Positions 17,476 to 25,881 of a stretch of 64,000 nt of DNA are shown piece by piece. Origin of the DNA: Pauljensenia sp018375675 (GTDB lineage Bacteria > Actinomycetota > Actinomycetes > Actinomycetales > Actinomycetaceae); contig JAPWAE010000002.1 in the NCBI GenBank assembly GCA_041432705.1, positions 310,001 through 374,000 of the forward strand, read 5' to 3'. The notes beneath the pieces are model-generated. The model saw nothing but the letters and a program-made list of their open reading frames with translations. It was not told the DNA's origin and searched no databases. The stretch's first letter is position 1; every line of letters begins with the position of its first letter. The translations under genes were made by a program, and so were the position numbers.

Positions 17476-19160
17476 GGCATCTCCTTGCCGCCCAGGCAGC
17501 GTGCCAGTGAGCGGGCGTTGTGTTCCATCATGTCGATGTAGGTGGGTGCTTGGTCGTCGAGGGTGTCGCCGTACAGGGGGCAGATGTCCACGCCCGCGTC
17601 GGTGGCGGCGGTGCGCAGGGTGGAGCGGGTGCGCGCCAGGTTGGGTTCGAGGAAGACCGCGGGGATCGAGGAGTCGGACAGGGTGGCCTGGAGTTTGATC
17701 CGGTCGGCGATGGAGGGTTCGACGCTGGGGTTGGGGGCGACGAAGCCGGCGACGGTGAGGCCGTAGGCGTTCGCCAGGTACGCGTACGCGTCGTTGGTGG
17801 TGACGAGCTTGCGGCGCTCGGAGGGGATGGACGCGATGGTCGAGGCGACGGTGGCGTCGAGCTCGTCGAGGCGCGTCAGGTAGGCGGCCGCGTTGGCCCG
17901 GTAGGTGGCCTCGCCGTCGGGGTCGACGGAGATCAGCGAGTCGCGGATGACGCGCACGTACGCCTGGGCGTTGTGGACGTCGTGCCACAGGTGGGGGTCG
18001 ATGTCGCCGTGGACGTGCTTGCCGAGGACGGCCTGCGGCAGCATGTACACGTTCGCGCCGGGTTCGCCGATGAAGCGGAACGAGGCCTCGCCGGGGATCG
18101 TCGTGAGCGCGCGGGTGGGCACTTCGATGACGACCTGGTCGAGGTCGGTGCACTCCATGGTCGAGGCGACGGCCGCGCCCGTGGTTCCTGCGCCCACGCA
18201 GGGGGCCGAGGCCTCGTCCCCGCTGAGTGCTCCGGCGTCGGAGGCGAGTTCGACGCGCTTGGTGGTGAGGTTGACGGTGATGTCGGCGTGGCCGGCGGAC
18301 AGGATGCGGCGGCCTTCTGCGGCGGCGATGTCCTCGGGCGGGGTGCCGACGGCGAAGACGGCGGTGCCTTCCCCGACGCTGACAGGCGTGGCGCCGGGGG
18401 TGGTGCGCAGGTTGGCGCGGAAGTGGACGCGGTAGACGCCGGGGGCGGTGAACGCCCAGCTCATGTGCTGGTGGGCGTCGGCGGGCAGCTGCGCGGTGTC
18501 GGTGTCGTATCCGCCTGCGGCGTTGAAGCCGTCCGAGGTCGCGAAGGCGATTTCGGGCTGCCCGAACGACGTGGTGAGGTAGGCGGCGGCCTGGCCGGGC
18601 CCGTCGACGCCGGTGGTCGTCAGGTCGATCTGCGAGGCTCGGGTGGCCCCCATGTCGGCGCCGTCGCCCCACACGCGCATGCCGAGCCAGGGGGTGTCGA
18701 GGGCGCGGTCTTCGACGAGGGGGAGGATGGTGGCGCCGTTCTTGGCGGCCTCCTCGGCGACGGAGACAGAGCGCGAGCTGGCGGGCAGGTTGGAGTCGAG
18801 GGCGCGGATGAGGGCGTGCTCCTCGAGCATGAGGTAGTTGGAGAAGGCGACGTCCGCGTAGGCGACGTCGCGGATGGTGCGCAGGGAGGGCTCCCACGAG
18901 TGCGGGTCCGCCCCGTTGGGCACCATCTGCGTGACGTGGACGCGGTCTCCGGCGACGTTGCGCACGAGGTCGGCGAGGATGCCGGTCGTGGCGACGACGC
19001 GCAGTTCACCGTCGCTCGCGGGGTCGGGCGCGGGCGCGCACCCTGCCAGGGTCGCCGTGATCGCTAACGTCGAGGCAGCGAGCACACACCCACTCCCCCG
19101 CCACCCACGGATGGGGAGGCGGGGGATGAAGGAGAGTCGGCCTCGTGAATGAGGGGTCAC
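17472..19160 (-). CDS. Zinc-type ABC substrate-binding lipoprotein with an inserted choice-of-anchor M domain
   Basis: Hybrid receptor of 562 residues. GTG at 19160 overlaps the upstream stop as GTGA; longer starts would run into the preceding gene. A lipobox TLAGC places the acylated Cys near residue 41. The N-terminal half of a ZnuA/TroA-type cluster 9 receptor follows (LRVVATTGILADLVRNVAGD, VPNGADPHSWEPS with a metal-binding His near 87). It is interrupted by a permuted anchor M domain: PWLGMRVWGD and AHQHMSWAFTAPGVY come before SAGHADITVNLTTKRVEL. The receptor then resumes with VHGDIDPHLWHDV, a long helix, TNDAYAYLANAYGL and VFLEPNLA. This is the TIGR03772 layout. It delivers metal to the permease encoded downstream and may dock to the wall proteins through the shared domain. 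Confidence 0.88.
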   Translation of the reverse strand: MTPHSRGRLSFIPRLPIRGWRGSGCVLAASTLAITATLAGCAPAPDPASDGELRVVATTGILADLVRNVAGDRVHVTQMVPNGADPHSWEPSLRTIRDVAYADVAFSNYLMLEEHALIRALDSNLPASSRSVSVAEEAAKNGATILPLVEDRALDTPWLGMRVWGDGADMGATRASQIDLTTTGVDGPGQAAAYLTTSFGQPEIAFATSDGFNAAGGYDTDTAQLPADAHQHMSWAFTAPGVYRVHFRANLRTTPGATPVSVGEGTAVFAVGTPPEDIAAAEGRRILSAGHADITVNLTTKRVELASDAGALSGDEASAPCVGAGTTGAAVASTMECTDLDQVVIEVPTRALTTIPGEASFRFIGEPGANVYMLPQAVLGKHVHGDIDPHLWHDVHNAQAYVRVIRDSLISVDPDGEATYRANAAAYLTRLDELDATVASTIASIPSERRKLVTTNDAYAYLANAYGLTVAGFVAPNPSVEPSIADRIKLQATLSDSSIPAVFLEPNLARTRSTLRTAATDAGVDICPLYGDTLDDQAPTYIDMMEHNARSLARCLGGKEMP

Positions 19161-21130
19161 AGCGTTGCGCGCAGGTTGCGGCGACGTCCGATCGCACCCA
19201 CCCACACGCAGGCCGCGCCCGTGAGCGCCCACGTGAGGGAGACGACGGTCAGCGGGATGGTGTCGGCGCCGGTGGTGGCCAGGGAGAGGTCGCAGTCCTT
19301 ACCGGACGCGGTGCGGCCGACGACCTGGGAGACCATGGGTCGCCCGTTGGGGCCGGTCGCGCCGGTGGCGGTGAGGTCGCCGCCGGAGCCGAAGCCGCTG
19401 CCCGCGAGCGCCGCGCCGTTCGGGGTGACACGCATGGTGATGGTCAGCGTGTAGGTGCCGGGCGCGGTGAACACCCAGTTCTGGTGGGCGTGCGTGTTGG
19501 CACCGAGCGTGTAGCCGGTGCCGGGGCCGTCGAAGACGTGCTCGCCGACGCCGGAGCCGAGCGCGCCCGCGTTGAAGACGGCGACGCGTCCGGGGCCTTC
19601 GACGGCGTCGAGGGTGAACTGGACGGGGCCGGTGGTGCCGGTGACGATCTCTTCGCGCTGGGAGTTCAGGCCCAGCCACGGCACACCCGCGATCTGGGTG
19701 GAGGGGATCAGCCAGACGCTGGAGCCGGGGGTGGCGACAAAGCCGAGGTCGGCGGGCGCGGTGATGCGCGCGGCGTCACCGAGGGCGAAGGTCAGGGACG
19801 AGGGGTCAACCCACTGGGCGGGCTGGCTGCGGTCGTCCTTGACGCGGGCGACGAGGGTGCCGTTTTCGATGGCGGGGCCCAGGTCGAAGTGGCCGTCGGT
19901 GGCGTTGCCGGAGGCACCGTCGCCGACGCTGACGGTCAGGGTCGTGCGCGCGGTGTTTGCGGGCGCGCTGTTCGAGGCCAGGGTGGCGGCCTCGGCCTCG
20001 GTGGCCTCGCGGGTGATGCGGGTGGCGACGCAGCGCTCACCGCCGGTCGCGCCCGAGGTGGTGTGCGCGCCCGAGGACGGGGCGGGGTTCGCGCCGGTCG
20101 TCGTGCCGGTGGTGCCGGTCGTTCCCGTCGTGCCGGCCGAGGGGGCGGGGGCGCTGGGCGTACCCGTGGTGCCGTTGTCGGCCTGGTCCTGCGCGGCCTG
20201 GTTGTTCGTGGAGCTCACGGAGCCGGGGCCCACGCCGGGGGCGGGGGCGGGCTGCGCCTGGTCGGTCGAGGGGGCCGCTCCGGACTCGGCGAGGCACGAG
20301 GCCTCGTCGGCGACGTCAATCGTGTAGGTGTGGACCGCGGACTGGGCGTTGGCGGAGCCGGTGTTCCCGGGGGTCCAGGCGCTGGCCTGGACGGTCAGCG
20401 TGTAGCGGCCTGCGCGCGTAAAGAGCCAGTTGACGTGCTTGTGGGCGGCGTAGGGCTGGTCGATGTCGTCGCCGCCCGGCGCCAGGTCGAAGCTGCCATC
20501 ATTGGTGACCGCCTTCATGCCCTCCGTGAAGCTGGAGGTGAAGGCGTAGATGCGGCCGTCGGCGGGACCCGTGTAGGAGATGTGGAAGCGCGCAGCGTCG
20601 TATCCGCCGGCGGCGACGCCCAGGGTGTCCCAGCCGGGCCACAGCACGGTGGCCTGGTTGTCGCCGGACTGGCCGAGCAGGTAAGCGGCGGCGGGCGCAC
20701 CGGTCGCCTGGCTAACGGAGGCGGGAATCTGGGTGAGCGTGGACTTGTTGACGGCGAGGAGCGTCTGCTCGGGCTCGCGCATGACGCCGGAGCCCGTCGC
20801 GTCCTCCTTGATGCGCAGGGTGAGCGCGCCGGACGCGTCGGAGGTCAGGTCGAAGATGTCGGCGTGGCCGCGGTCCAGGGTGGCCGTGGTGCCGGCGGGG
20901 GCGGTGCGCATGACGGCGCAGGTGGTCGCGTCGGCCTCGGACGAGGCCGTGGCTGCGTCTGCGGTGGCCTCGGTGGCCTCCTCTGTCGCTACTGCGTCCG
21001 CGGTGTCGGCGGTGGCCTCGTCGGCGGCGTGTGCCGCTCCGGGCACGAGGAAGGAGGTAGCCGCGAGGGCCATGGCGGCGAAAGCCCGGGCAGCTGCGCG
21101 GCCCGGGTTCCGGTACTTCGTGGGGTTCAT
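19157..21130 (-). CDS. Cell-wall-anchored surface protein with two choice-of-anchor M domains
   Basis: First gene of the zinc operon, 657 residues. GAGGA precedes the ATG at 21130. Signal peptide ends near AAHAAD. Two anchor M domains: the first begins DRGHADIFDL, contains TVLWPGWDT and ends with HKHVNWLFTRAGRYTLTV; the second begins DGHFDLGP, contains PWLGLNSQ and ends with HAHQNWVFTAPGTYTLTI. They are joined by a Gly/Thr/Pro-rich linker. The C-terminus has LATTG, a hydrophobic helix and RRRN, a sortase signal of LAXTG type preferred by class E sortases. Expected to sit on the wall and hand metal or haem to the lipoprotein; this is inference from domain sharing. Confidence 0.87.
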   Translation of the reverse strand: MNPTKYRNPGRAAARAFAAMALAATSFLVPGAAHAADEATADTADAVATEEATEATADAATASSEADATTCAVMRTAPAGTTATLDRGHADIFDLTSDASGALTLRIKEDATGSGVMREPEQTLLAVNKSTLTQIPASVSQATGAPAAAYLLGQSGDNQATVLWPGWDTLGVAAGGYDAARFHISYTGPADGRIYAFTSSFTEGMKAVTNDGSFDLAPGGDDIDQPYAAHKHVNWLFTRAGRYTLTVQASAWTPGNTGSANAQSAVHTYTIDVADEASCLAESGAAPSTDQAQPAPAPGVGPGSVSSTNNQAAQDQADNGTTGTPSAPAPSAGTTGTTGTTGTTTGANPAPSSGAHTTSGATGGERCVATRITREATEAEAATLASNSAPANTARTTLTVSVGDGASGNATDGHFDLGPAIENGTLVARVKDDRSQPAQWVDPSSLTFALGDAARITAPADLGFVATPGSSVWLIPSTQIAGVPWLGLNSQREEIVTGTTGPVQFTLDAVEGPGRVAVFNAGALGSGVGEHVFDGPGTGYTLGANTHAHQNWVFTAPGTYTLTITMRVTPNGAALAGSGFGSGGDLTATGATGPNGRPMVSQVVGRTASGKDCDLSLATTGADTIPLTVVSLTWALTGAACVWVGAIGRRRNLRATL

Positions 21131-21164
21131 GAGGGGGTCCTCTAGGTGCTTCGCACGTGACTAT

Positions 21165-21185
21165 GAATGAGAATCGTTATCATTC
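21165..21185. promoter_or_regulatory. Zur/Fur-type operator ahead of the zinc operon
   Basis: GAATGA (21165-21170) and TCATTC (21180-21185) flank a centre GAATCGTTA to give an imperfect 21-bp palindrome like the AT-rich Fur/Zur boxes of Actinobacteria (GAAAATGATTTTC class). It lies 35 bp upstream of the first operon gene, where a repressor would block the promoter. Zinc is favoured by the transporter type, but iron or manganese control is not excluded. Confidence 0.65.
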
Positions 21186-21353
21186 TATGCCTATGGCCCC
21201 CGCCGCGCAAAGTTCTGGCGCCCGAAACCCCTGATCGCGGCCCACCCCCCTCATGCGAATCTGCCCTGATTGTGGCCAGACAATGCAGCCGAGAGCCCTG
21301 ATGACGCCCCGAAGCCTCGGGAACCACCACCTCCAGGGCAATACCCCTCCCCT

Positions 21354-21468
21354 AAATTTCGCATGCAATTCCCCTATCCTTCTTTCAATCTTTTAATCCA
21401 CATCGTTGAAATTCTGCGGTTTTCTCCCCATTGTCGATTTGTCTGACCACCGAATTGCATGCGAAATT
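21354..21468. repeat. Inverted pair of a TTTCGCATGCAATTC element
   Basis: AAATTTCGCATGCAATTCC at about 21354-21372 is mirrored by GAATTGCATGCGAAATT at about 21452-21468, roughly 100 bp apart. A third copy lies at 54293-54311 with further similarity downstream (TTTCAA, AAT, ATCGTTG). The surrounding 21190-21880 interval is AT-richer than the genome and has no gene I can support apart from the small one at 21882. Confidence 0.6.
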
Positions 21469-21881
21469 GATGGCGAGCTTCAGTAGCCAACGGTCGATGA
21501 ACTCGTACGAACCGACATCAAATTTTTAGAAATTTTGCGATCTGTAAACGATCACAGCCGACACAATAGATGAATTGTGACGGCGTGCGCACGTTTGCGC
21601 AGGTGGTGTGCACGCAACCACTTTGCTTTGCAATTGCTTGGTTTTTGATGCGATCTAAATTACTGGCCGAACGGTTGATTGCGCGTTTTGGGAGGGATAA
21701 GCTATAACCATCAAGCGCTGACGAAGCTGCCAAGCTGGTCTGGCGCTTTTCTTGTTTGAAACGCAGGGTCGCGCCAACGCCACCCGCGTTGGCACACTCC
21801 ACGAACGAGATCCGCCGGGTGATCCCCGGCCTCGTCAAACAGGGAATCAACACAACATACGATCCCACGAGGAGTTCACTC

Positions 21882-21980
21882 ATGTTCTCGACCATCGACG
21901 TCATGGTTGCCCAGGCCCACATCGATCAGCTCAACGAGCTCGCCGACGCCAAGCGCCTGGTGAAGGCCGACCGCCACTGA
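21882..21980 (+). CDS. 32-residue small protein with strong ribosome site and terminator
   Basis: Peptide beginning MFSTIDVMVAQAHIDQLNEL and ending VKADRH. It is short but has good gene structure: CGAGGAG at 21869-21875 sits 6 bases before the ATG, and a T-tailed terminator starts 32 bp after the stop. The sequence predicts one amphipathic helix with a basic end and no signal peptide. It might be a leader peptide or a conserved miniprotein; I do not recognise it. A longer in-frame start at 21756 lacks a ribosome site. Confidence 0.55.
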   Translation: MFSTIDVMVAQAHIDQLNELADAKRLVKADRH

Positions 21981-22011
21981 GCGAATTCCGGCCACGCCGG
22001 AGTTCCACGCA

Positions 22012-22045
22012 AGTCCGCAGACCCGCAGGGGCTGCGGACTTTTTG
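22012..22045 (+). terminator. Rho-independent terminator of the small gene
   Basis: AGTCCGCAG (22012-22020) pairs with CTGCGGACT (22032-22040), followed by TTTTT. It is a canonical intrinsic terminator on the plus strand. Confidence 0.9.
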
Positions 22046-22066
22046 CATACCGTCGCTGCCGCGGTC

Positions 22067-22370
22067 GCGGTGCCCGTGGGCGGTGGCGGGGCCTGGCCGC
22101 GGTGCCCGTGGGCGGTGGCGGGGCCTGGCCGGGCTACACGCCAGCACACCAGGTGCCGCCGGTGTGGAGGGCGCCGGAGGGACCGAAGGGCACAAGAGGG
22201 CCTGGCTGCGGTGCCCGTGGGCGGCGGCGGGGCCTGGCCGGGCTTCGAGACGACGCGCCGAGCCGGAGGCTCGCGGCGCGGACGGCTCGCGGGCGGGCCG
22301 CCGCCCACGGGCACACCGAGCAGCCCGGCCCAACAGCACACCACGCGGCGCCCGGAACACCAGCGGCGCC
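22067..22370 (+). repeat. GC-rich dispersed element, copy A (plus orientation)
   Basis: About 300 bp with very high GC. It opens with a perfect 32-bp tandem duplication (22067-22098 and 22099-22130), with a third near copy at 22208-22239. Blocks in order include GTGTGGAGGGCGCCGGAGGG, GGGGCCTGGCCGGGCTTCGA, a small variable stem (GAGCC...GGCTC), GCGGGCGGGCCGCCGCCCAC and CAGCCCGGCCC. The same blocks, in the same order on the opposite strand, recur at 44050-44385 and 54010-54260. It ends 9 bp before a parS site. All reading frames are open by composition, but no ribosome site or protein family supports coding. Confidence 0.75.
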
Positions 22371-22378
22371 ACAGAGAA

Positions 22379-22394
22379 TGTTTCACGTGAAACA
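22379..22394. promoter_or_regulatory. parS centromere site 2
   Basis: Exact TGTTTCACGTGAAACA, 98 bp upstream of the aminotransferase start and directly after the GC-rich element. Confidence 0.95.
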
Positions 22395-22491
22395 TCTGCC
22401 CAACCACCGGCCCCGTTACCCCGTATGGCCAGGAAAGTGGCACACTTGATCTATACGGTTCTATGTAACTTCATGCAAAGGATGGCATGCC

Positions 22492-23820
22492 TTGACTCAG
22501 CCTTCGACCAACGGCGGCACCCCGGCCTCGTCCGGGCGCACGCCCGCACAGGGAAACCGCCTCGACCCCTGGTACGACGTCTACGCGGACCGCGCACACA
22601 ACCTGCGCGCATCTGAGATTCGAGCTCTGTTCTCCGTCGTGTCGCGCCCCGAGGTCGTCTCCCTCGCTGGTGGCATGCCGAACCTCAAGGACCTGCCCCT
22701 CGATAAGCTCGCGGCGTCCGCAGAGAAGCTCATCCGCAACCACGGCGCGCAGGCCATGCAGTACGGCAGCGGCCAGGGCTGGGAGGTGCTGCGCGAGCGC
22801 ATCACCGAGGTTATGAGCTACGACGGCATCGTCGGCGCCGACCCGGACGACGTCGTGGTCACGACGGGTAGCCAGCAGGCCCTCGACCTCGTCACCGAGC
22901 TCTTCGTGAACCCGGGCGACGTCATCCTCGCCGAGGCCCCCTCCTACGTGGGTGCGCTGGGCGTGTTCCGCGCGCGCCAGGCGGACATCGTGCACGTTCC
23001 CATGGACGAGAACGGCATCATTCCCGAGGCCCTGGTGGAGACGATCCGCGACGTGCGAGCCTCGGGTCGCACGATCAAGTTCATCTACATCATCCCGAAC
23101 TACCACAACCCCGCGGGCGTCACGCTGTCCGCCGAGCGCCGCCCGATCATCGCCGAGATCTGCCTGCGCGAGCACGTCCTGATCGTCGAGGACAACCCCT
23201 ACGGCCTGCTCGGCTTCCACAACGATCCCCTGCCGGCCATCGCCTCGTACAGCCCCGAGGGCGTGGTCTACCTGGGTTCCTTCTCGAAGATGTTTGCTCC
23301 CGGCTTCCGCATCGGCTGGGCGTACGCGCCGCACGCGATCCGCGCGAAGCTGGTCCTGGCCCTCGAGTCCGCGATCCTGTGCCCGTCGATGGTGGGCCAG
23401 ATGGCGATCGCCGACTACCTGAGCAACTACGACTGGTACGGCCAGGTGAAGTCCTTCCGCTCGATGTACGCGGAGCGCTGCCGCGCGATGCTGACCTCGC
23501 TCGAGGAGTATATGCCTTCGTGCACGTGGACGGTCCCCGACGGTGGCTTCTACACGTGGGTGACGCTGCCCGAGGGCCTCGATGCGAAGGCCATGCTGCC
23601 GCGCGCAGTGCGCGCCCAGGTCGCGTACGTGTCGGGCACGGCGTTCTTCTACGACGGGTCGGGCTCCAACCACCTGCGCCTGTCGTTCTGCTACCCCACT
23701 CCCGAGGAGATCCGCGAGGGCGTTCGCCGTCTCTCGACGGTCGTCAACGCGGAGAAGGAAATCGTCGACATGTTCGGTACGGCTTCGGGCAACGAGGCCG
23801 GGGCCGGGTCCGACCGCTAA
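22492..23820 (+). CDS. PLP-dependent aminotransferase, class I/II (MocR/2-aminoadipate type)
   Basis: A 442-residue fold-type I aminotransferase. The start is TTG at 22492 (MTQPSTNGG) with AAAGGA about 10 bases upstream; no ATG fits the N-terminus. Family marks: SLAGGMPNLKDLP near the start, YGSGQGWEVLRE, TTGSQQALDLV for cofactor binding, YIIPNYHNPAGVTLS, VEDNPYG, the cofactor Lys in GSFSKMFAPGFRIGW, and NHLRLSFCYP near the end. This is the pattern of 2-aminoadipate/kynurenine-type transaminases; no GntR domain is fused. Substrate cannot be fixed. The last residues (NEAGAGSDR) are encoded by the recurrent GAGGCCGGGG word at 23794. It is followed after 23 bases by the ligase gene, probably in one operon. 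Confidence 0.88.
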   Translation: MTQPSTNGGTPASSGRTPAQGNRLDPWYDVYADRAHNLRASEIRALFSVVSRPEVVSLAGGMPNLKDLPLDKLAASAEKLIRNHGAQAMQYGSGQGWEVLRERITEVMSYDGIVGADPDDVVVTTGSQQALDLVTELFVNPGDVILAEAPSYVGALGVFRARQADIVHVPMDENGIIPEALVETIRDVRASGRTIKFIYIIPNYHNPAGVTLSAERRPIIAEICLREHVLIVEDNPYGLLGFHNDPLPAIASYSPEGVVYLGSFSKMFAPGFRIGWAYAPHAIRAKLVLALESAILCPSMVGQMAIADYLSNYDWYGQVKSFRSMYAERCRAMLTSLEEYMPSCTWTVPDGGFYTWVTLPEGLDAKAMLPRAVRAQVAYVSGTAFFYDGSGSNHLRLSFCYPTPEEIREGVRRLSTVVNAEKEIVDMFGTASGNEAGAGSDR

Positions 23821-23843
23821 GAGTTACCTGAGGAGACACCCCC

Positions 23844-24872
23844 ATGGCTACCAAAGTTCTGATCATCGCTGGCGGTCTCACGCACGAGCGTGATGTCTCG
23901 GTTCGTTCGGGCCGTCGCGTTGCTAATATCCTGACGCAGTTCGGCTATGAGGTGCGTATTTCCGACGTCGACGCGTCTCTTGCGGACGCGATCTCGTCCT
24001 TCTCCCCCGACGTCGTGTGGCCGCTCGTACACGGCTCGATCGGCGAAGACGGGTCCCTGCAGTCCTTCCTCGAATCGGTGGGAATCCCATTCGTGGGCTC
24101 GTCGTCGGTGCAGGCGATGCTCGCCTCCAACAAGCCCACAGCGAAGGCTCTGCTGGGCTCTGCGGGCCTCGCGACGCCCGGCTGGGTGACGCTTCCGCAG
24201 GCGATTTTCCGCCAGCTAGGCGCCTCTCACGTGCTGTCTGCGCTCGAGGGTTCGGTCTCCTTCCCCGTCGTCATCAAGCCGACGGACGGCGGCTCCGCGC
24301 TTGGTATTTCGACCGCTCAGGACGCCAAGGCCCTGCGCCGCGCGATGGTGGACGCCTTCGCGTACGGCCAGCGCCTGATGGTTGAGCAGCGCATTAACGG
24401 CCGCGACGTGGCCGTTTCCGTCGTCGATCTGTGGGACGGCCCCGTAGCCCTGCCTCCGGTCGAGGTATCGACGGATCGTGGCCGCTACGACTACGACGCC
24501 CGCTACACCACGGACGAGACTGAGTACTTCGTTCCCGCTCGCCTTTCCGACGAGCTTCTCGCGGACCTGCAGGCCGCGGCCGTTGAGGCCCACACGACGC
24601 TGGGTCTGCGCGACCTGTCGCGCATGGACTTCGTGGTCGACGACGAGGGCACCTGCTGGTTCATCGACGCGAACGTGGCGCCCGGCATGACGGACACGTC
24701 GCTCCTCCCTCAGGCCGCTGACGCGCTTGAGGACTCGTCGTTCGCGCAGCTGTGCGCCGACATTGTCGACTTCGTGGCCGGCGGCCGTGACGTGCACAGC
24801 GTCGACTACGTCATCGACGAGGAAGGCGTTGGCGTCGTCATCTCCGAGGAGGCCGAGGCGACCGAGGAGTAA
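23844..24872 (+). CDS. D-alanine-D-alanine ligase family ATP-grasp protein
   Basis: A 342-residue ATP-grasp enzyme that would join two D-alanines for peptidoglycan precursor synthesis. GAGGAG lies upstream of the ATG. Motifs: IIAGGLTHERDVSVRSG (substrate loop, as GGxSxEHexS), HGSIGEDGSLQSFLE, VGSSSVQAMLASNKP, the ATP Lys in FPVVIKPTDGGSALGIS, VEQRINGRDVAVSV, RMDFVVDDEGTCWFIDANVAPGMT with the metal ligands. The HERDVS form differs from the EHEVS of housekeeping Ddl, and the acidic C-terminal tail (EEAEATEE) is extra, so a paralogue acting on another amino acid pair is possible. A strong terminator follows. Confidence 0.8.
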   Translation: MATKVLIIAGGLTHERDVSVRSGRRVANILTQFGYEVRISDVDASLADAISSFSPDVVWPLVHGSIGEDGSLQSFLESVGIPFVGSSSVQAMLASNKPTAKALLGSAGLATPGWVTLPQAIFRQLGASHVLSALEGSVSFPVVIKPTDGGSALGISTAQDAKALRRAMVDAFAYGQRLMVEQRINGRDVAVSVVDLWDGPVALPPVEVSTDRGRYDYDARYTTDETEYFVPARLSDELLADLQAAAVEAHTTLGLRDLSRMDFVVDDEGTCWFIDANVAPGMTDTSLLPQAADALEDSSFAQLCADIVDFVAGGRDVHSVDYVIDEEGVGVVISEEAEATEE

Positions 24873-24890
24873 TCGCTCATTCAACGCGGT

Positions 24891-24923
24891 GTGGGCCCGG
24901 GAGGATGATCCTCCCGGGCCCAC
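24891..24923. terminator. Perfect 15-bp terminator hairpin abutting parS
   Basis: GTGGGCCCGGGAGGA (24891-24905) is mirrored exactly by TCCTCCCGGGCCCAC (24909-24923) with a TGA loop. A parS site begins 1 base later, the same terminator-then-parS layout seen at 13233-13292. Confidence 0.85.
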
Positions 24924-24924
24924 A

Positions 24925-24940
24925 TGTTTCACGTGAAACA
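24925..24940. promoter_or_regulatory. parS centromere site 3
   Basis: Exact TGTTTCACGTGAAACA directly after the ligase terminator. Confidence 0.95.
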
Positions 24941-25105
24941 TCGTTCATGATGAATGCACGAGCTTAGATTGGCGACAGTGACACGCGATGAAAGGTGCTG
25001 GCGATGCGACAGCATCACTCAATCGGGGAAAATTCCGTTCTCTGTACGCCTCTGTGTCGTTTTTACGTTTCCGATGGAAACGCAAATTCGCTGATAGAGA
25101 GCCTC

Positions 25106-25735
25106 TCAGAAAAGGACTCCGAACTCCTTCAGGCGCGTTTCTGTGTCATCGACACCCTGCCAGACGATGCCCTTCACGCCGAGGAGCTCCGCCGCGCGGA
25201 CGTTCTCGCGACGGTCATCGATGAACACGACATCCTCGTGGGGAACGTCGAGACGTACGAGCACGTCACGGTAGATACCGCGTGACGGCTTGCAGATACC
25301 GTAGTCGCACGAGAAGGCAAAGAAGTCGAAGAGGCTCCCCCACTCGGAACGACGAATCGCCTTAGCAATGGGATACGGTGCGTTGGACAGAATACCGAGG
25401 CGCACTGCCTGGCGCCGCAATCGACGCACAAGACCCAGTGCCTCTTCGTTAGCCGTAGCCATGCGTGACGCATCAAGCGCAACAAGTTCTTTCAGAAGGG
25501 CACTGGAAGGCTCGGGCTGACCGCAATCTCCAGCGATACGGTCCCAAAACTCACGGTCGGACATGCCGGCGTCATACTCACCGCGATGGGTCCACATCGC
25601 CTGATCAACGAGCGTCGTGAGACCTCGCGAACCATCACCGAACAACTCAGCGATAGCGCGCGGGTCCGGGTGAGCGTCCACGAGGACACCACCGACATCG
25701 AAAAGCACGGTGCGCGAACTGCCTTGGGCGTTCAT
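25106..25735 (-). CDS. HAD superfamily hydrolase, subfamily IA
   Basis: A 209-residue cytoplasmic phosphatase-like protein. AGAAGGAG precedes the ATG at 25735. Motif I FDVGGVLVD carries the nucleophile Asp near residue 13, motif II is ILSNAP, motif III Lys sits in GICKPSRGIY, and motif IV is FIDDRREN. A helical cap lies between motifs I and II, as in epoxide-hydrolase-N-like and haloacid-dehalogenase-type subfamily IA members. Substrate unknown. It is convergent with the ligase gene across 24941-25105, which shows no other gene, and is separated by 146 bp from parB. Confidence 0.87.
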   Translation of the reverse strand: MNAQGSSRTVLFDVGGVLVDAHPDPRAIAELFGDGSRGLTTLVDQAMWTHRGEYDAGMSDREFWDRIAGDCGQPEPSSALLKELVALDASRMATANEEALGLVRRLRRQAVRLGILSNAPYPIAKAIRRSEWGSLFDFFAFSCDYGICKPSRGIYRDVLVRLDVPHEDVVFIDDRRENVRAAELLGVKGIVWQGVDDTETRLKEFGVLF

Positions 25736-25881
25736 GCCTTTCGCTCCTTCTGGTACTGCGAGGGCCCGACGACGGACCCTTTAGAGGTAGTTTAAGCGTT
25801 AATTCATCCGAAGATTAGCTCAGGAAATGTCGCGTACGGAACATACTGCGCGTGATCTGCGAAAAGAACTATGAAGTTGGA

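Noticed and set aside
21752..22390. ORFs running through the GC-rich element copy A
   Set aside because: All frames are open because of composition, the strongest small gene is in a different place with its own terminator, and the same element is non-coding elsewhere.
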